Assembly (NCBI RefSeq): GCF_014642635.1
Contig: NZ_BMIQ01000006.1
Coordinates: 248,001-312,000 of the forward strand
DNA: 64,000 nt
From: Aureimonas endophytica
GTDB taxonomy: Bacteria; Pseudomonadota; Alphaproteobacteria; Rhizobiales; Rhizobiaceae
Reading direction: 5' to 3'
In this document: in pieces, positions 17,866-26,850 of the stretch
How the letters are laid out: every line of letters starts with the position of its first letter
Position numbering within the stretch: position 1 is the first letter of the stretch
The notes under the pieces: generated by a model
The model's input: the letters and a program-made list of their open reading frames with translations, nothing else
What the model was told of the DNA's origin: nothing
Databases searched by the model: none
Program-made: the position numbers and the translations under genes

Positions 17866-18851
17866 CCCCCTTCAGCTTCCAGAGGGCCGGCGACGCGCCG
17901 GAGGCAATCCGGCTGGCGGCCGCGACGATCGGCGCGAAATATCTCGGCGGCGGCACCAATCTCGTCGACCTGATGCGCGAGGGCGTCGAACGCCCGCCGG
18001 CACTGGTGGACGTCACCGGCCTCGCGGCCGCGATCGAGGCGGCGCCGGATGGCGGCCTCGTGATCGGCGCGGCGGCGACCAACACCGCCCTTGCCGAGGA
18101 CCGAGCGGTGCGCGAGCGCTTTCCCCTCCTCGCCCGCGCCATCCTCGCCGGCGCCAGCGGCCAGATCCGCAACATGGCGACGGTCGGCGGCAATCTCCTG
18201 CAGCGTACGCGCTGCACCTATTTCTACGACGAGGCCGCGCGCTGCAACAAGCGCGCGCCCGGCGCGGGCTGCGACGCGCGGGACGGGTTCAACCGCATCC
18301 ACGCGATCCTCGGCGCGTCGGAAAGCTGCGTCGCGACGCATCCGTCGGACATGTGCGTGGCGCTGGTCGCGCTCGACGCGCTCGTCCATCTCGACGGCCC
18401 GGACGGCGCGCGGCGCCTGCCGCTCGCCGAACTCCACCGCCTGCCGGGCGAGCGGCCGGATCTCGAAACCGAACTGCGGCCGGGCGAGCTGATCACGGCG
18501 GTGGAAGTGCCGCCGCTCGCCTTCGCCGCCCGCTCGGCCTATCGCAAGGTGCGCGACCGGGCCTCCTATGCCTTCGCGCTCGTCTCCGTCGCGGCGGCGC
18601 TCGACCTCGCCGAGGACGGCACGGTGCGGGACGTCCGGCTGGCGCTCGGCGGCGTCGGGCCGAAGCCCTGGCGGGCGCATGCGGCGGAAGCGGCGCTGCG
18701 CGGGCAAGGCGCGACGGTCGAAAGTTTCAGAAGAGCCGCCGAAGCCGAGCTGCGCGACGCGCGGCCCTTGCGCGACAACGGCTTCAAGATCGAGCTCGCC
18801 GCGCGCACGATCGTCGCGGTGCTCGCCAATCTCGCGGGAGACCGGACATGA
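17862..18851 (+). CDS. paoB: FAD-binding subunit of molybdenum aldehyde oxidoreductase
   Basis: A 329-residue FAD subunit. The FAD loops are [14 protein letters not shown] and [15 protein letters not shown]. It carries the extra insertion with Cys118, Cys128, Cys137 and Cys156 that binds a 4Fe-4S cluster in PaoB-type (not xanthine dehydrogenase) enzymes. Start overlaps the paoA stop and its stop overlaps the paoC start (both ATGA), so the three subunits are coupled. The extra cluster is the best evidence that the operon encodes a periplasmic-aldehyde-oxidase-like enzyme rather than a xanthine dehydrogenase. Confidence 0.9.
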   Translation: MTPFSFQRAGDAPEAIRLAAATIGAKYLGGGTNLVDLMREGVERPPALVDVTGLAAAIEAAPDGGLVIGAAATNTALAEDRAVRERFPLLARAILAGASGQIRNMATVGGNLLQRTRCTYFYDEAARCNKRAPGAGCDARDGFNRIHAILGASESCVATHPSDMCVALVALDALVHLDGPDGARRLPLAELHRLPGERPDLETELRPGELITAVEVPPLAFAARSAYRKVRDRASYAFALVSVAAALDLAEDGTVRDVRLALGGVGPKPWRAHAAEAALRGQGATVESFRRAAEAELRDARPLRDNGFKIELAARTIVAVLANLAGDRT

Positions 18852-21163
18852 GCAATCTCATCCGCGGCGCGGCCCAGGCGGTGATGAAGAAGGCCGTGCA
18901 GCTCGCGCCGGACAGCTGGATGCCCGGCGGCGAGCCGGACCCGCTGAGCCGGCAGAAGCACGGGCTCGTCGGCGCCCCGATCTCGCGCATCGACGGCCCG
19001 CTGAAGGTTCAGGGCGCGGCACGCTTCGCCGCCGAGATGCCGATGGACGGCCTCGTCTATGCCGCGCTCGCCTATTCGACTATCGCGAAGGGCCGCATTG
19101 TCCATCTGGAAACGGGCGCGGCGGAAGCCGCGCCGGGCGTCGTCCTGGTGATGACGCATCGCAACGCACCGCGCATGAAGCCGATGCCGCTGTTCATGAC
19201 CGCCGAAAAGGCGGCGGGCGGCAGCAGCCTGCCGATCATGCAGGATGCGGAGATCCACTGGAACGGCCAGCCCGTCGCGCTGGTCCTCGCCGAAAGCCAG
19301 GAGGAGGCCGATCACGCCGTCTCGCTGATCGAGGCGCGCTACGAGACAGCCCCGGCCATGACGTCCTTCGCGGCGGCGAAGGCCAAGGGCACGACGCCCG
19401 GCCTGTTCATGGGCCAGCCGCTCGGCACGAAGGTCGGCGACGCGGCGGGCGCGCTCGCCGCCGCGCCCCACAAGGTCGATGCCGTCTATACGACGCCGCG
19501 CCACAATCACAACCCGATCGAGCTCCACGCGGCGACGGTCCATTGGCAGGGCGACCGGCTGCGCATCCACGACGCGACGCAGGCGGTCGGCCATACCGCC
19601 TGGTCGGTCGCCCAGGTCTTCGGCCTCGACGAGGCGCAGGTCCATGTCACCTCGCCCTATGTCGGCGGCGGCTTCGGCTCGAAGACGCTCTGGCCGCATC
19701 AGGTCCTGGCGGCGGCGGCGGCGCGCCTCGCGGGCCGGCCGGTCCGCATCGTCCTGTCGCGCGAGGGCGTCTACCGCATCGTCGGCGGGCGCACCGTCAC
19801 GGAACAGCGCGTCGCGCTCGGCGCCGATGGCGAGGGGCGACTTCAGGCCGTCATCCATACCGGCACGGTGGCGATGACGGCGCATAACGCCCTGCCCGAG
19901 CCCTTCATCCTCGCGACGCGCGGCGCCTATGCCGCCAGGACCTTCGAGCTCGATGTCGAGGTCGCGACGCTGGACATGGTCGCCAACACCTTCATGCGGG
20001 CGCCGGGCGAGGCGGTCGGCACCTTCGCGCTGGAATGCGCCATGGACGAGCTGGCCGTCGAACTGGGAATGGACCCGATCGAACTGCGCATCCGCAACGA
20101 GCCGGACAAGGACCCGCTCGAAGGCACGCCTTTCTCCTCCCGCAACATCGTCGCCGCCTATCGGGCGGGGGCGGAGCGCTTCGGCTGGAACGAGCGACAC
20201 CCGAGCCCCGGCGCGCGCCGGGAGGGCGAGTGGCTGGTCGGCATGGGCTGCGCCACGGCGACCTATCCCTATTACCGCATGCCGGGCGGCGCCGCGCGGA
20301 TCCGGCTGGGGCGCGACGGGCGGGCGCATGTCGCGGTCGCCGCCCACGAGATGGGCATGGGCACGGCGACGGTGCAGACGCAGATCGCCGCCGAGCGGCT
20401 CGGCCTGCCGCTCGATCACGTCTCCTTCGCCTATGGCGATTCCACGCTACCCGGCACCATCCTCGCCGGCGGCTCGCAGCAGACCGCCGCGATCGGCGCG
20501 GCGGTGATCGCGGCGCATCGCAAGCTCGTCGAGGAGCTCCTGACGCTTGCCGGCAACGACACGCCGCTCGCCGGCCTGAAGGCGGACGAGGTCGGCGGTC
20601 TCGACGGCGGCCTCGCCAAGCTGGACGAGCCGGAACGTCGCGAAAGCTATGCCTCGATCCTGATGCGCGCCGGACGCGAGGACCTAGTGGTCGAGGCCGA
20701 AGGGTCGCAGCCGCTGGAAACCCAGCACTGGTCGATGCATTCCTACGGCGCGATGTTCGCCGAGGTGAAGGTGAACGCCGTCACCGGCGAGGTGCGGGTG
20801 TCGCGCTTCCTCGGCTCCTTCGACTGCGGGCGCATCCTCAACGCCAAGACCGCCGCCAGCCAGTTCCGGGGCGGCATCATCATGGGCCTCGGCCTCGCGC
20901 TGATGGAGGAAACGCAGTTCGACGAGCGCACCGGCCGCATCATGAATCCGAGCCTTGCCGAATATCATGTGCCCGTGCATCTCGACGTGCCGGCGATCGA
21001 CGTGATCTGGACCGACATTCCCGATCCGCACACGCCGATGGGCGCCCATGGCGTCGGCGAGATCGGCATCACCGGCGTCGGCGCGGCGGTCGCCAATGCC
21101 GTGTTCAACGCCACCGGCAAGCGCATCCGCGACCTGCCGATCACGCTCGACAAGCTGCTCTAG
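18848..21163 (+). CDS. paoC: Molybdopterin-binding subunit of aldehyde oxidoreductase
   Basis: A 771-residue catalytic subunit. Cofactor-binding segments [38 protein letters not shown] and [11 protein letters not shown] appear in the usual order, and the catalytic Glu is Glu738 in GVGEIGITG. The enzyme family hydroxylates aldehydes or N-heterocycles using the Mo-MCD cofactor. No PaoD/XdhC-type maturation factor follows in the window, so insertion of the sulfurated cofactor must depend on a gene elsewhere. The frame is open upstream of 18848 but that part lies under paoB and is not coding. Confidence 0.92.
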   Translation: MSNLIRGAAQAVMKKAVQLAPDSWMPGGEPDPLSRQKHGLVGAPISRIDGPLKVQGAARFAAEMPMDGLVYAALAYSTIAKGRIVHLETGAAEAAPGVVLVMTHRNAPRMKPMPLFMTAEKAAGGSSLPIMQDAEIHWNGQPVALVLAESQEEADHAVSLIEARYETAPAMTSFAAAKAKGTTPGLFMGQPLGTKVGDAAGALAAAPHKVDAVYTTPRHNHNPIELHAATVHWQGDRLRIHDATQAVGHTAWSVAQVFGLDEAQVHVTSPYVGGGFGSKTLWPHQVLAAAAARLAGRPVRIVLSREGVYRIVGGRTVTEQRVALGADGEGRLQAVIHTGTVAMTAHNALPEPFILATRGAYAARTFELDVEVATLDMVANTFMRAPGEAVGTFALECAMDELAVELGMDPIELRIRNEPDKDPLEGTPFSSRNIVAAYRAGAERFGWNERHPSPGARREGEWLVGMGCATATYPYYRMPGGAARIRLGRDGRAHVAVAAHEMGMGTATVQTQIAAERLGLPLDHVSFAYGDSTLPGTILAGGSQQTAAIGAAVIAAHRKLVEELLTLAGNDTPLAGLKADEVGGLDGGLAKLDEPERRESYASILMRAGREDLVVEAEGSQPLETQHWSMHSYGAMFAEVKVNAVTGEVRVSRFLGSFDCGRILNAKTAASQFRGGIIMGLGLALMEETQFDERTGRIMNPSLAEYHVPVHLDVPAIDVIWTDIPDPHTPMGAHGVGEIGITGVGAAVANAVFNATGKRIRDLPITLDKLL

Positions 21164-21213
21164 CGAGGCCTCATACCATCGCGCCTTCGAGGAGATCCGC
21201 CCACCTCACCGCA

Positions 21214-21393
21214 TCGTCATCCCGGCCTTGAGCCGGGACCCATTCCAAGCCGGCCATGACAGGTCGAAACCGATGCGGAAGGACGCGCATCTCCACCCTT
21301 ATCCATGCAGTTCCATAAAGGCATGGATCCCGGGTCAGGCCCGGGATGACGAAGCTGAGACGGAGGTAGCCAGGATCAACGCATAAGCGCGCC
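21214..21393 (+). repeat. 180-bp dispersed repeat, copy 1
   Basis: The element begins TCGTCATCCCGGCC and includes palindromic CCGGCC-TTGA-GCCGGG, then an internal region, then GCATGGATCCCGGG-GCCCGGGATGACGA as an inverted partner of the left end. Similarity to the reverse complement of 23925-24104 continues past the right palindrome to GATCAACGCAT. The ends match a family of interspersed palindromic repeats common in Alphaproteobacteria. It lies between paoC and the convergent gene at 21398 and may act as a shared terminator-like structure. Confidence 0.75.
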
Positions 21394-21397
21394 GATA

Positions 21398-21733
21398 TCA
21401 TTCGGCGAGTCCGGCATACCAGCCGGCATAGGGCGTGTTGCGCGCCATGTGCCGGTTGAGATCGGGAGCGCCGTCCCGCCACCAGACGGGGCCGCGCTCG
21501 CCGAGCGCGCGCTTGGCGGCGTCGACGGCGGCATGCGCCGCCGCCTCGGCCTCGCCGTCCTCGTTCCGCCGGGCGGTGGCGACGGCGCGGCGCGCCCGCA
21601 TCAGCTCCTTGACGAGATCCTGCCGCCGCTCGTCCGGCAGCGTGGGATCCGCCATGCGCCAGAGCCGGCCGCGCACGACGAAATAGCGCCCGTCGGGCGT
21701 CACCGGATGGCGGGCGGGCTTGGCGCCGGCCAT
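21398..21733 (-). CDS. Small conserved hypothetical protein
   Basis: A 111-residue basic protein opening MAGAKPARHPVTPDGRYFVV, followed by RGRLWRMADPTLPDERRQ, an arginine/alanine-rich helix and a C-terminal WWRDGAPDLNRHMARN segment. Similar short proteins are seen across Rhizobiales next to unrelated genes, often without an assigned function; no catalytic motif, signal peptide or span is visible. Its ATG abuts the stop of the GST gene upstream (stop at 21734), so it is likely the last gene of the three-gene minus-strand group. Confidence 0.75.
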   Translation of the reverse strand: MAGAKPARHPVTPDGRYFVVRGRLWRMADPTLPDERRQDLVKELMRARRAVATARRNEDGEAEAAAHAAVDAAKRALGERGPVWWRDGAPDLNRHMARNTPYAGWYAGLAE

Positions 21734-22516
21734 TCAGCCCGGCCAGGAAAAGCGGATATTGTCGTTCTCAAGACCCGCCGCGACGATGTCGATCCCGCCG
21801 GAGCGGATCATCCATTCCAGGCGATGGTCGCGATATTCGCGCCGCCGTCCGCCGGTGCGGTAATGGTCGGCGGCGGCCGCCATCCGCGCGGCGGCCGCGT
21901 CGAATTCGGCGAAGGTCTCGGCGACGGCCGGGCGCCGGCGGACACGCTCGTGCCAGCGCGCCAGCGCCGAGCCGGGCGGCGGGCCGAAGCCGTAATGGAC
22001 GGAGCGGTTGAGCATCGGAGCGACGGCCGCGTCCGACCAGCCGAAGCGCTCGCCGCCGAACCAGTCCGCCGCGCCGAGCCGGGCGGCGAGCCAGTCCTGA
22101 AGCCGCGCCGTATCGCGACGAACGGCCGCCGTCAGGCGCTCGGCCAGGGCGCCCTCGGCGCGCCGGAACCAGAGAAGCTCGCCATAGCCCCAGTTCACCG
22201 CCTCGTAATGGCTGTCGCAGATCTCCTCGGTCATCCGCGCCTCGGCCCGCGCCAGCGGATCGGCCGGGCGAAGCGGCGGCTCCGGCCAGCGCTCCTCGAC
22301 ATATTCGAGGATGATGGTCGACTCGAAGATCGCCGCCCCCTCCTCCACGAGAAGCACGGGAACCTCCGAGCGCGGATTGGCGGCGGCGAAAGCGGTGTCG
22401 TGTCGCCCCGTGCCGAAATCCTCGGGCAGGACGCAGCCGAAATCGAGCCCCTTCTCGCGCAGAGCGATCTTCACCTTCTGCGCATAGGAGGACAGGGGAT
22501 GATCGTAGAGGATCAT
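21734..22516 (-). CDS. Glutathione S-transferase family protein
   Basis: A 260-residue GST-fold protein. The thioredoxin-like domain opens MILYDHPLSSYAQKVKIALR with a Ser (SSYAQK) where the glutathione-activating residue sits, and has cis-Pro in SEVPVLL plus FESTIILEYVEE. The C-terminal helical domain carries GWSDAAVAPML. The likely role is glutathione conjugation or reduction in detoxification. Start ATG is two bases after the stop of the YihY-type gene, with GGTGAGG as the ribosome-binding site, so it is coupled. The C-terminal extension after residue 215 is longer than usual. Confidence 0.88.
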   Translation of the reverse strand: MILYDHPLSSYAQKVKIALREKGLDFGCVLPEDFGTGRHDTAFAAANPRSEVPVLLVEEGAAIFESTIILEYVEERWPEPPLRPADPLARAEARMTEEICDSHYEAVNWGYGELLWFRRAEGALAERLTAAVRRDTARLQDWLAARLGAADWFGGERFGWSDAAVAPMLNRSVHYGFGPPPGSALARWHERVRRRPAVAETFAEFDAAAARMAAAADHYRTGGRRREYRDHRLEWMIRSGGIDIVAAGLENDNIRFSWPG

Positions 22517-22518
22517 CC

Positions 22519-23637
22519 TCACCGGGCCTCGCCCAGCGTATCGGCCATCTCGGCGCCGCGCTGGCCCATCGGCCGGGGCGATTTCGCCGTCGAATCCTCG
22601 GCGGTCTGGTGCTCGATCTCGGCATTCAGTTCGGCGCCGAGGAGAACGACGACGGTCGAGATCCAGATCCAGGTCATGAAGCCGATCGCCGCGCCGAGCG
22701 AGCCGTAGGTCTCGTCGTAATTGCCGAAATTCTGGACATACCAGGAGAACAGGATGGAGAAGAGGCTCCAGAGTACGGCGGCGAGCGCGCTGCCCCAGGT
22801 CAGCCAGCGCCATTTCGCCGGTCTCCGGCTCGGCCCGACGCGGTAGATGAGGCTCAGCCCCGCCGCGACGACGACGAGAAGGACGGGCCAGCGCAGAAGG
22901 AGCAGCCAGCTTTCCAGCCCGCCGAGGCCGACAAATTTAAGCGCCACCGGCAGAACGACGATGCCCGACAGCGCCAGGACGAGGAAGACCAGCGTGCCGA
23001 GCGTGAAGGCGAGCGAGACGAGGGTCAGGCGAACGAAGCCGCGCTTCTCCTCTTCCTCGTAGACAATGTTCAGCGCGTCGAAGAGCGTCTTCATGCCGGC
23101 ATTGGCGCTCCACAGCGCGAGGCCGAGGCCGAAGATCATGCCGAAGCCGAGCTTGCCGTCGCTATGGGCGGTGACGCGCTGCATCTGCTCGCCGATGATC
23201 GAAACGGCGCCGCCGGGCAGGATGCCGGCAAGGCCCTGAAGCTGTTCGTTGATCGCGACCGGATCGGTGAAAAGGCCGTAGATCGAGATCAGCGCCGTGA
23301 TCGCCGGAAACAGGGCGAGCAGGACGTAGAAGGTGACGCCGGCCGAGACGAGCAGCAGGCGATCGTCGGAGAACTCGCCGAAGGTCCGCCAGAGGATGTC
23401 GCGCCAACCCTTCGCCGGGATCTCGCGCGGCGTGCCGGCATGCCGGCCCCGCCCCGTCTCGGCGGCGGCGAGCGGCCCGACCGAGCGCTCGCCGGGCTCA
23501 TCGAAAACGCGGTCCGCCTCGGCGCCGCCCCGGCCCGCCCAGAAGCCGGCAAAGGCCAGGAGCCCGCCGGACAGAAGCCCGAGCGCCGCGCTGGAAAGAT
23601 CGATCCCCGACCGTCGTCCGAGAGCCCGCCTGTTCAT
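22519..23637 (-). CDS. YihY/BrkB family inner-membrane protein
   Basis: A 372-residue protein with an N-terminal span (LSSAALGLLSGGLLAFAGFW), a charged linker, then the YihY domain: AKGWRDILWRTFGEFSDDRL, the first core helix GVTFYVLLALFPAITALISIYGL, and four more spans ending at GFMTWIWISTVVVLLGAELN. The motif GAELNAE is a family hallmark. These proteins were once called ribonuclease BN; they are integral membrane proteins of unclear transport function. The extra N-terminal helix is unusual. ATG at 23637 has GGGG six bases upstream; an ATG at 23643 has no spacing for a ribosome-binding site. Confidence 0.88.
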   Translation of the reverse strand: MNRRALGRRSGIDLSSAALGLLSGGLLAFAGFWAGRGGAEADRVFDEPGERSVGPLAAAETGRGRHAGTPREIPAKGWRDILWRTFGEFSDDRLLLVSAGVTFYVLLALFPAITALISIYGLFTDPVAINEQLQGLAGILPGGAVSIIGEQMQRVTAHSDGKLGFGMIFGLGLALWSANAGMKTLFDALNIVYEEEEKRGFVRLTLVSLAFTLGTLVFLVLALSGIVVLPVALKFVGLGGLESWLLLLRWPVLLVVVAAGLSLIYRVGPSRRPAKWRWLTWGSALAAVLWSLFSILFSWYVQNFGNYDETYGSLGAAIGFMTWIWISTVVVLLGAELNAEIEHQTAEDSTAKSPRPMGQRGAEMADTLGEAR

Positions 23638-23924
23638 TCGCATCCCCGAAATCATGATCCATGGCGAGGACATGGGCGCGGCAAGCGATCCGTCGCCCCG
23701 CCCGTCATCCGCCTTTCGAAATTTTGTGCGCGGGGATCGAAATTCCACCGGCCGGCTCCGCGAGCGAACCGGATGGGGAGATGCCGGGCGGCCTTCCTGC
23801 GGAAGCGTGCGCCCCTTCGCTCCCTCATCCGCCTGCCGGCACCTTCTCCCGGCTCGGGAAAAGGCGAGGCCGCGACACCGGCTCGGGCCTGCATCGGCCG
23901 AGCCGCCCGAAGGCAGATCCTACG
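23638..23924. other. Intergenic stretch upstream of YihY gene
   Basis: Part of a 507-base gap between two leftward genes (23638-24144). It should hold the promoter of the yihY-GST group. Apart from the REP-like palindrome at 23821-23870 and the 180-bp repeat that follows, no feature was found; an AT-richer spot near 23715-23745 is a plausible promoter region. Confidence 0.5.
23821..23870. repeat. REP-like interspersed palindrome
   Basis: The text CCCTCATCC...CACCTTCTCCC followed by a GGGAAAAGG arm resembles the short mosaic palindromes scattered through Rhizobiales genomes (CCCTCATCC/ACCTTCTCCC type). Only one copy is in this window, so the identification depends on remembered consensus rather than on internal repetition. 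Confidence 0.45.
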
Positions 23925-24104
23925 GGCGCACTGATGCGTTGATCTTTGGCGACGCCGTTTCAGCCTCGTCATCCCGGCCTCGAGCCGGGATCCATGCCTC
24001 GGCAAGACCGCATGGATAAGGTTGGAGATAGTATACCGTCCGCATCGCTCCCGTCCTGCCCCGATCGGTTTGGAATGGATCCCGGCTCAAGGCCGGGATG
24101 ACGA
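23925..24104 (-). repeat. 180-bp dispersed repeat, copy 2 (inverted)
   Basis: The reverse complement aligns end to end with 21214-21393. Both ends share TCGTCATCCCGGCC, ATCCATTCCAA-like text, CTTATCCATGC in the middle, GGCATGGATCCCGG, and a conserved tail GATCAACGCAT. The middle 50 bases are diverged. The two copies face each other and bracket the three-gene group 21398-23637. Confidence 0.75.
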
Positions 24105-24144
24105 AGCGATAAGCTGAGCGGGTCTCTACGAAACCGGGATCGTA

Positions 24145-25701
24145 TCAGAGCTGCGATTCGAGCGGCAGCCAGCCGACGGCCCTGGCGACGAGGCGTCGTC
24201 CGAGCGTCGCGCGCGGCTCGTGGCGGTGACGCGTCTCGGAACCCGCCGCATCCTCCGAGCGCCAGACGATCGCACCCTCGGCATCGAGGCCGAGGGCGTA
24301 GCTCATGCCCGGCGAGGTCTCCTCCTCGAACAGGTCGCGCATCCGCCGCACCAGTTCGGGATGGTCGAAGATGAGACCCATCTCGGTGTTGAGCGAGCGC
24401 GAGCGCGGATCGAAGTTCAGGGAGCCGATGAAGCCGCGCCGGTCATCGACGGTGAAGGCCTTGGTGTGGAGGCTCGCCCGGCTGGAACCGCGCAGGCTGA
24501 GGCGCGGCGAGCGGCCGTCCTGCTTCAGCTCGAACAGGCGGATGCCGGCGCCGAGCAGCGGCAGTCGATAGGGCGCGTAGCCGCCATGCACTGCCGCGAC
24601 ATCGGTGGCGGCGAGCGAATTGGTCAGGACCGACACCGCGACGCCGCGACGCGCGAGGGCGGAGAGCGTCTCGACGCCCTCCTCGCCCGGAATGAAATAG
24701 GGCGAGGTGATCTCGACGCGGGATGTCGCGCCGGCGATCACCGGCAGGAGGCGCCGCATCGGCCCGTTGTCGCCCGTCCGCCCCTCGGCCTTGGCCGGCG
24801 CGTCGGCGACGAGTTCCACCCGGTCGCACCAGTGGATGTGGCGCTGGTCGAGGAGGTTCTCCATCGACATGTGCTCGTGCAGGCGCTCGATATAGGGCCG
24901 CGCCTCGTCCGAGCCGGCGAGACGCTTGAGGGCGCTGCGCAGGTGCCGCAGGCGCGGCCGGATGCCCTTGGCCAGCTTGCCGATCGGCAGGGCGAGACCG
25001 CTGTTCCAATAGGTGTCGAAGACGCGCTCGCTGTCGCGCAGCACCGGCCCCATGGCGAGAAGATCGAGGTCGCGGAAGTTCGAATCCTCCGAGGCGTCGT
25101 AATATTCGTCGCCGACATTGCGGCCGCCGACGATGGCGATCCGCCCGTCCGCGATCCAAGCCTTGTTGTGCATGCGCCGGTTGATGCTCCAGGCCCGGAG
25201 GATCATCTCGCCCCAGCGGCGCAGGGGATTGGATCGCGCGCGCGTCGGATTGAACAGCCGGAGCTGGATGTTCGGATGGCTGTCGAGCGCCAGCATGGCC
25301 TTGTCATCGCCGGCGACGCCGAGATCGTCGAGAAGAAGTCGCACGCGCACGCCGCGATCGGCGGCTTCCAGCACCTCCCCGGCGAGAAGCCGCCCGGTGA
25401 GATCGCCGTGCCAGATATAGTACATGAGGTCGAGGCTGCGCCCGGCGGCCCGCGCCGAAAGGGCGCGCGCGGCGAAGGCGTCGAGATTGGACGAGAGGAG
25501 GACGAGGCCGCTCCGCCCCGGCTCGGCCGAGGTCAGCGCCTCGATCCGGCGGTCGAGCTTCGTCGGGCTCCAGGCCCTCGCCAGGTCGAAGGCATGGGAG
25601 GGCGAACGCTCGGCCTTGCGGGCAAGAAGGCCGATCGCGCGGACGCGGCGCGGCGCGGCTTCCTGCGTCCCTTCTCCTCCCGCGATCAGATGATTCGACA
25701 T
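24145..25701 (-). CDS. Phospholipase D/cardiolipin synthase-like protein
   Basis: A 518-residue protein with two HKD motifs: His178 in MHNKAWIADGRIAIVGGRN and His412 in LHTKAFTVDDRRGFIGS. The N-terminus lacks the two membrane helices of cardiolipin synthase A; the segment SGLVLLSSNLDAFAARALSA instead matches the soluble YmdC/ClsC-like group. It probably transfers or hydrolyses phosphatidyl groups at the inner membrane. The ATG at 25701 is preferred over a GTG at 25722. The C-terminal tail (HRHEPRATLGRRLVARAVGW) is basic and may contact phospholipid. The product could be cardiolipin or a hydrolysed head group. Confidence 0.87.
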   Translation of the reverse strand: MSNHLIAGGEGTQEAAPRRVRAIGLLARKAERSPSHAFDLARAWSPTKLDRRIEALTSAEPGRSGLVLLSSNLDAFAARALSARAAGRSLDLMYYIWHGDLTGRLLAGEVLEAADRGVRVRLLLDDLGVAGDDKAMLALDSHPNIQLRLFNPTRARSNPLRRWGEMILRAWSINRRMHNKAWIADGRIAIVGGRNVGDEYYDASEDSNFRDLDLLAMGPVLRDSERVFDTYWNSGLALPIGKLAKGIRPRLRHLRSALKRLAGSDEARPYIERLHEHMSMENLLDQRHIHWCDRVELVADAPAKAEGRTGDNGPMRRLLPVIAGATSRVEITSPYFIPGEEGVETLSALARRGVAVSVLTNSLAATDVAAVHGGYAPYRLPLLGAGIRLFELKQDGRSPRLSLRGSSRASLHTKAFTVDDRRGFIGSLNFDPRSRSLNTEMGLIFDHPELVRRMRDLFEEETSPGMSYALGLDAEGAIVWRSEDAAGSETRHRHEPRATLGRRLVARAVGWLPLESQL

Positions 25702-25810
25702 TCCGACTGAACCCGACGCCACGCCCTGCGCCCGCGCCTTCCCGGCGGGCCTCCAACGGATATAGGGAGGGGGCGGAGGCCGCGCAGCCGGCGGACGCGC
25801 GAAAAATCCG

Positions 25811-26788
25811 TCAGCCGCCGCCGATCAGGATGCCGGCGACGAGGACGAGGGCGCCGCCGAGCACGACCTGCACCGTCGCCCGGAGCACCGGCGTTTCCAT
25901 GAAGCGGTTCTGGATCCAGACGATCGCCCAGAGTTCGAGGAAGACGACGACGAAGGCGACGGCCGTCGCCGTCCAGAAATCCCGGATGAGATAGGGCAGC
26001 GCATGGCCGAGCCCGCCGATCGTGGTCATCAGGCCGGTGGCGAGGCCGCGCTTCAACGGCGAGCCGCGACCCGACAGCTTGCCGTCGTCATGCGCCGCCT
26101 CGGTGAAGCCCATGGAAATGCCGGCGCCGATCGCGGCGGCGAGGCCGACGGTCAGGGTCGTGCCGGGATCGCGCGTCGCGAAGGCCGTGGCGAAGATCGG
26201 CGCCAGCGTCGAGACCGAGCCGTCCATCAGCCCGGCAAGGCCCGGCTGCACCAGGGTGAGGATGAGCTGGCGCCGCGCCGCCTTTGCCTCCTCCGCCCGC
26301 GCTTCCGGCGGCAGATGCTCCTGTTCCAGCGCCTCGGCCCGATCGCGATGGGTGCGTTCGGCCCGCGCCAGATCGCCGAGCAGCCGGCGCGTGCCGGCAT
26401 CGCCCGTGCGCTGCGCCGCCGCCTCGTAGAAGCGCGCCGCGTCCTCCTCCATCCGCTCGGCCTCGGCGCGGATGCGCTCGATGCCGAGATTGTCGACCAG
26501 CCAGACCGGCCGCCGGCCGACATAGTCGGCGACATGCTCGCGCCGGATCAGGGGAATGGTCGGACCGAAGCGGCGCTCGTGCTCGGCGATGAGGGCGCGG
26601 CGGTGGCCGTCCTCCTCCCGCTCCATCGCGCGGAACACCGCCGCCGAGGCGGGATAGTCCGCCTCCAGCCGCCCGGCATAGGTCGCGTAGATGCGGCCGT
26701 CGTCCTCCTCGGCGGAAATGGCGAGGGCGAGGATCTCGCGTTCGGAAAGATCGGCGAAGCGGCGGCGGCCGAAGGAGAACAGGCGCAT
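25811..26788 (-). CDS. mbfA: Membrane-bound ferritin / iron exporter MbfA
   Basis: A 325-residue fusion of an N-terminal ferritin-like (erythrin-vacuolar iron transporter) domain, about 10-165, and a C-terminal VIT1/CCC1-type membrane domain with about five spans. Di-iron ligands are the Glu in SAEEDDGRIY, EREEDGHR, ERMEEDAARFY and ERTHRDRAE. The membrane part begins LTLVQPGLAGLMDGSVSTLA. In Agrobacterium and Bradyrhizobium the protein exports iron and protects against acid and peroxide stress. AAGGA lies eight bases before the ATG. An Irr-type box 27 bases upstream indicates repression when iron is scarce. Confidence 0.93.
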   Translation of the reverse strand: MRLFSFGRRRFADLSEREILALAISAEEDDGRIYATYAGRLEADYPASAAVFRAMEREEDGHRRALIAEHERRFGPTIPLIRREHVADYVGRRPVWLVDNLGIERIRAEAERMEEDAARFYEAAAQRTGDAGTRRLLGDLARAERTHRDRAEALEQEHLPPEARAEEAKAARRQLILTLVQPGLAGLMDGSVSTLAPIFATAFATRDPGTTLTVGLAAAIGAGISMGFTEAAHDDGKLSGRGSPLKRGLATGLMTTIGGLGHALPYLIRDFWTATAVAFVVVFLELWAIVWIQNRFMETPVLRATVQVVLGGALVLVAGILIGGG

Positions 26789-26814
26789 GGAGCGATCCTT
26801 TGCAGAATCCCTTA

Positions 26815-26831
26815 TTTAGAATGATTCCAAA
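26815..26831 (-). promoter_or_regulatory. Irr box (iron control element) of mbfA
   Basis: TTTAGAATGATTCCAAA on the plus strand fits the Irr operator form TTTAGAA-N3-TTCTAAA with one mismatch. It is centred about 35 bases upstream of the mbfA start codon, overlapping the expected promoter. In Rhizobiales the haem-responsive regulator Irr represses mbfA through such a box under low iron. The regulator gene itself is not in the window. Confidence 0.75.
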
Positions 26832-26850
26832 CTGAGGAAAAGGGGCGGGC

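Noticed and set aside
17837-18847. In-frame extension of paoC to a 1108-residue protein
   Set aside because: The first third of that frame lies under paoB, is full of Arg/Gly/Pro as expected for a shadow frame, and the true start has an ATGA overlap at 18848.
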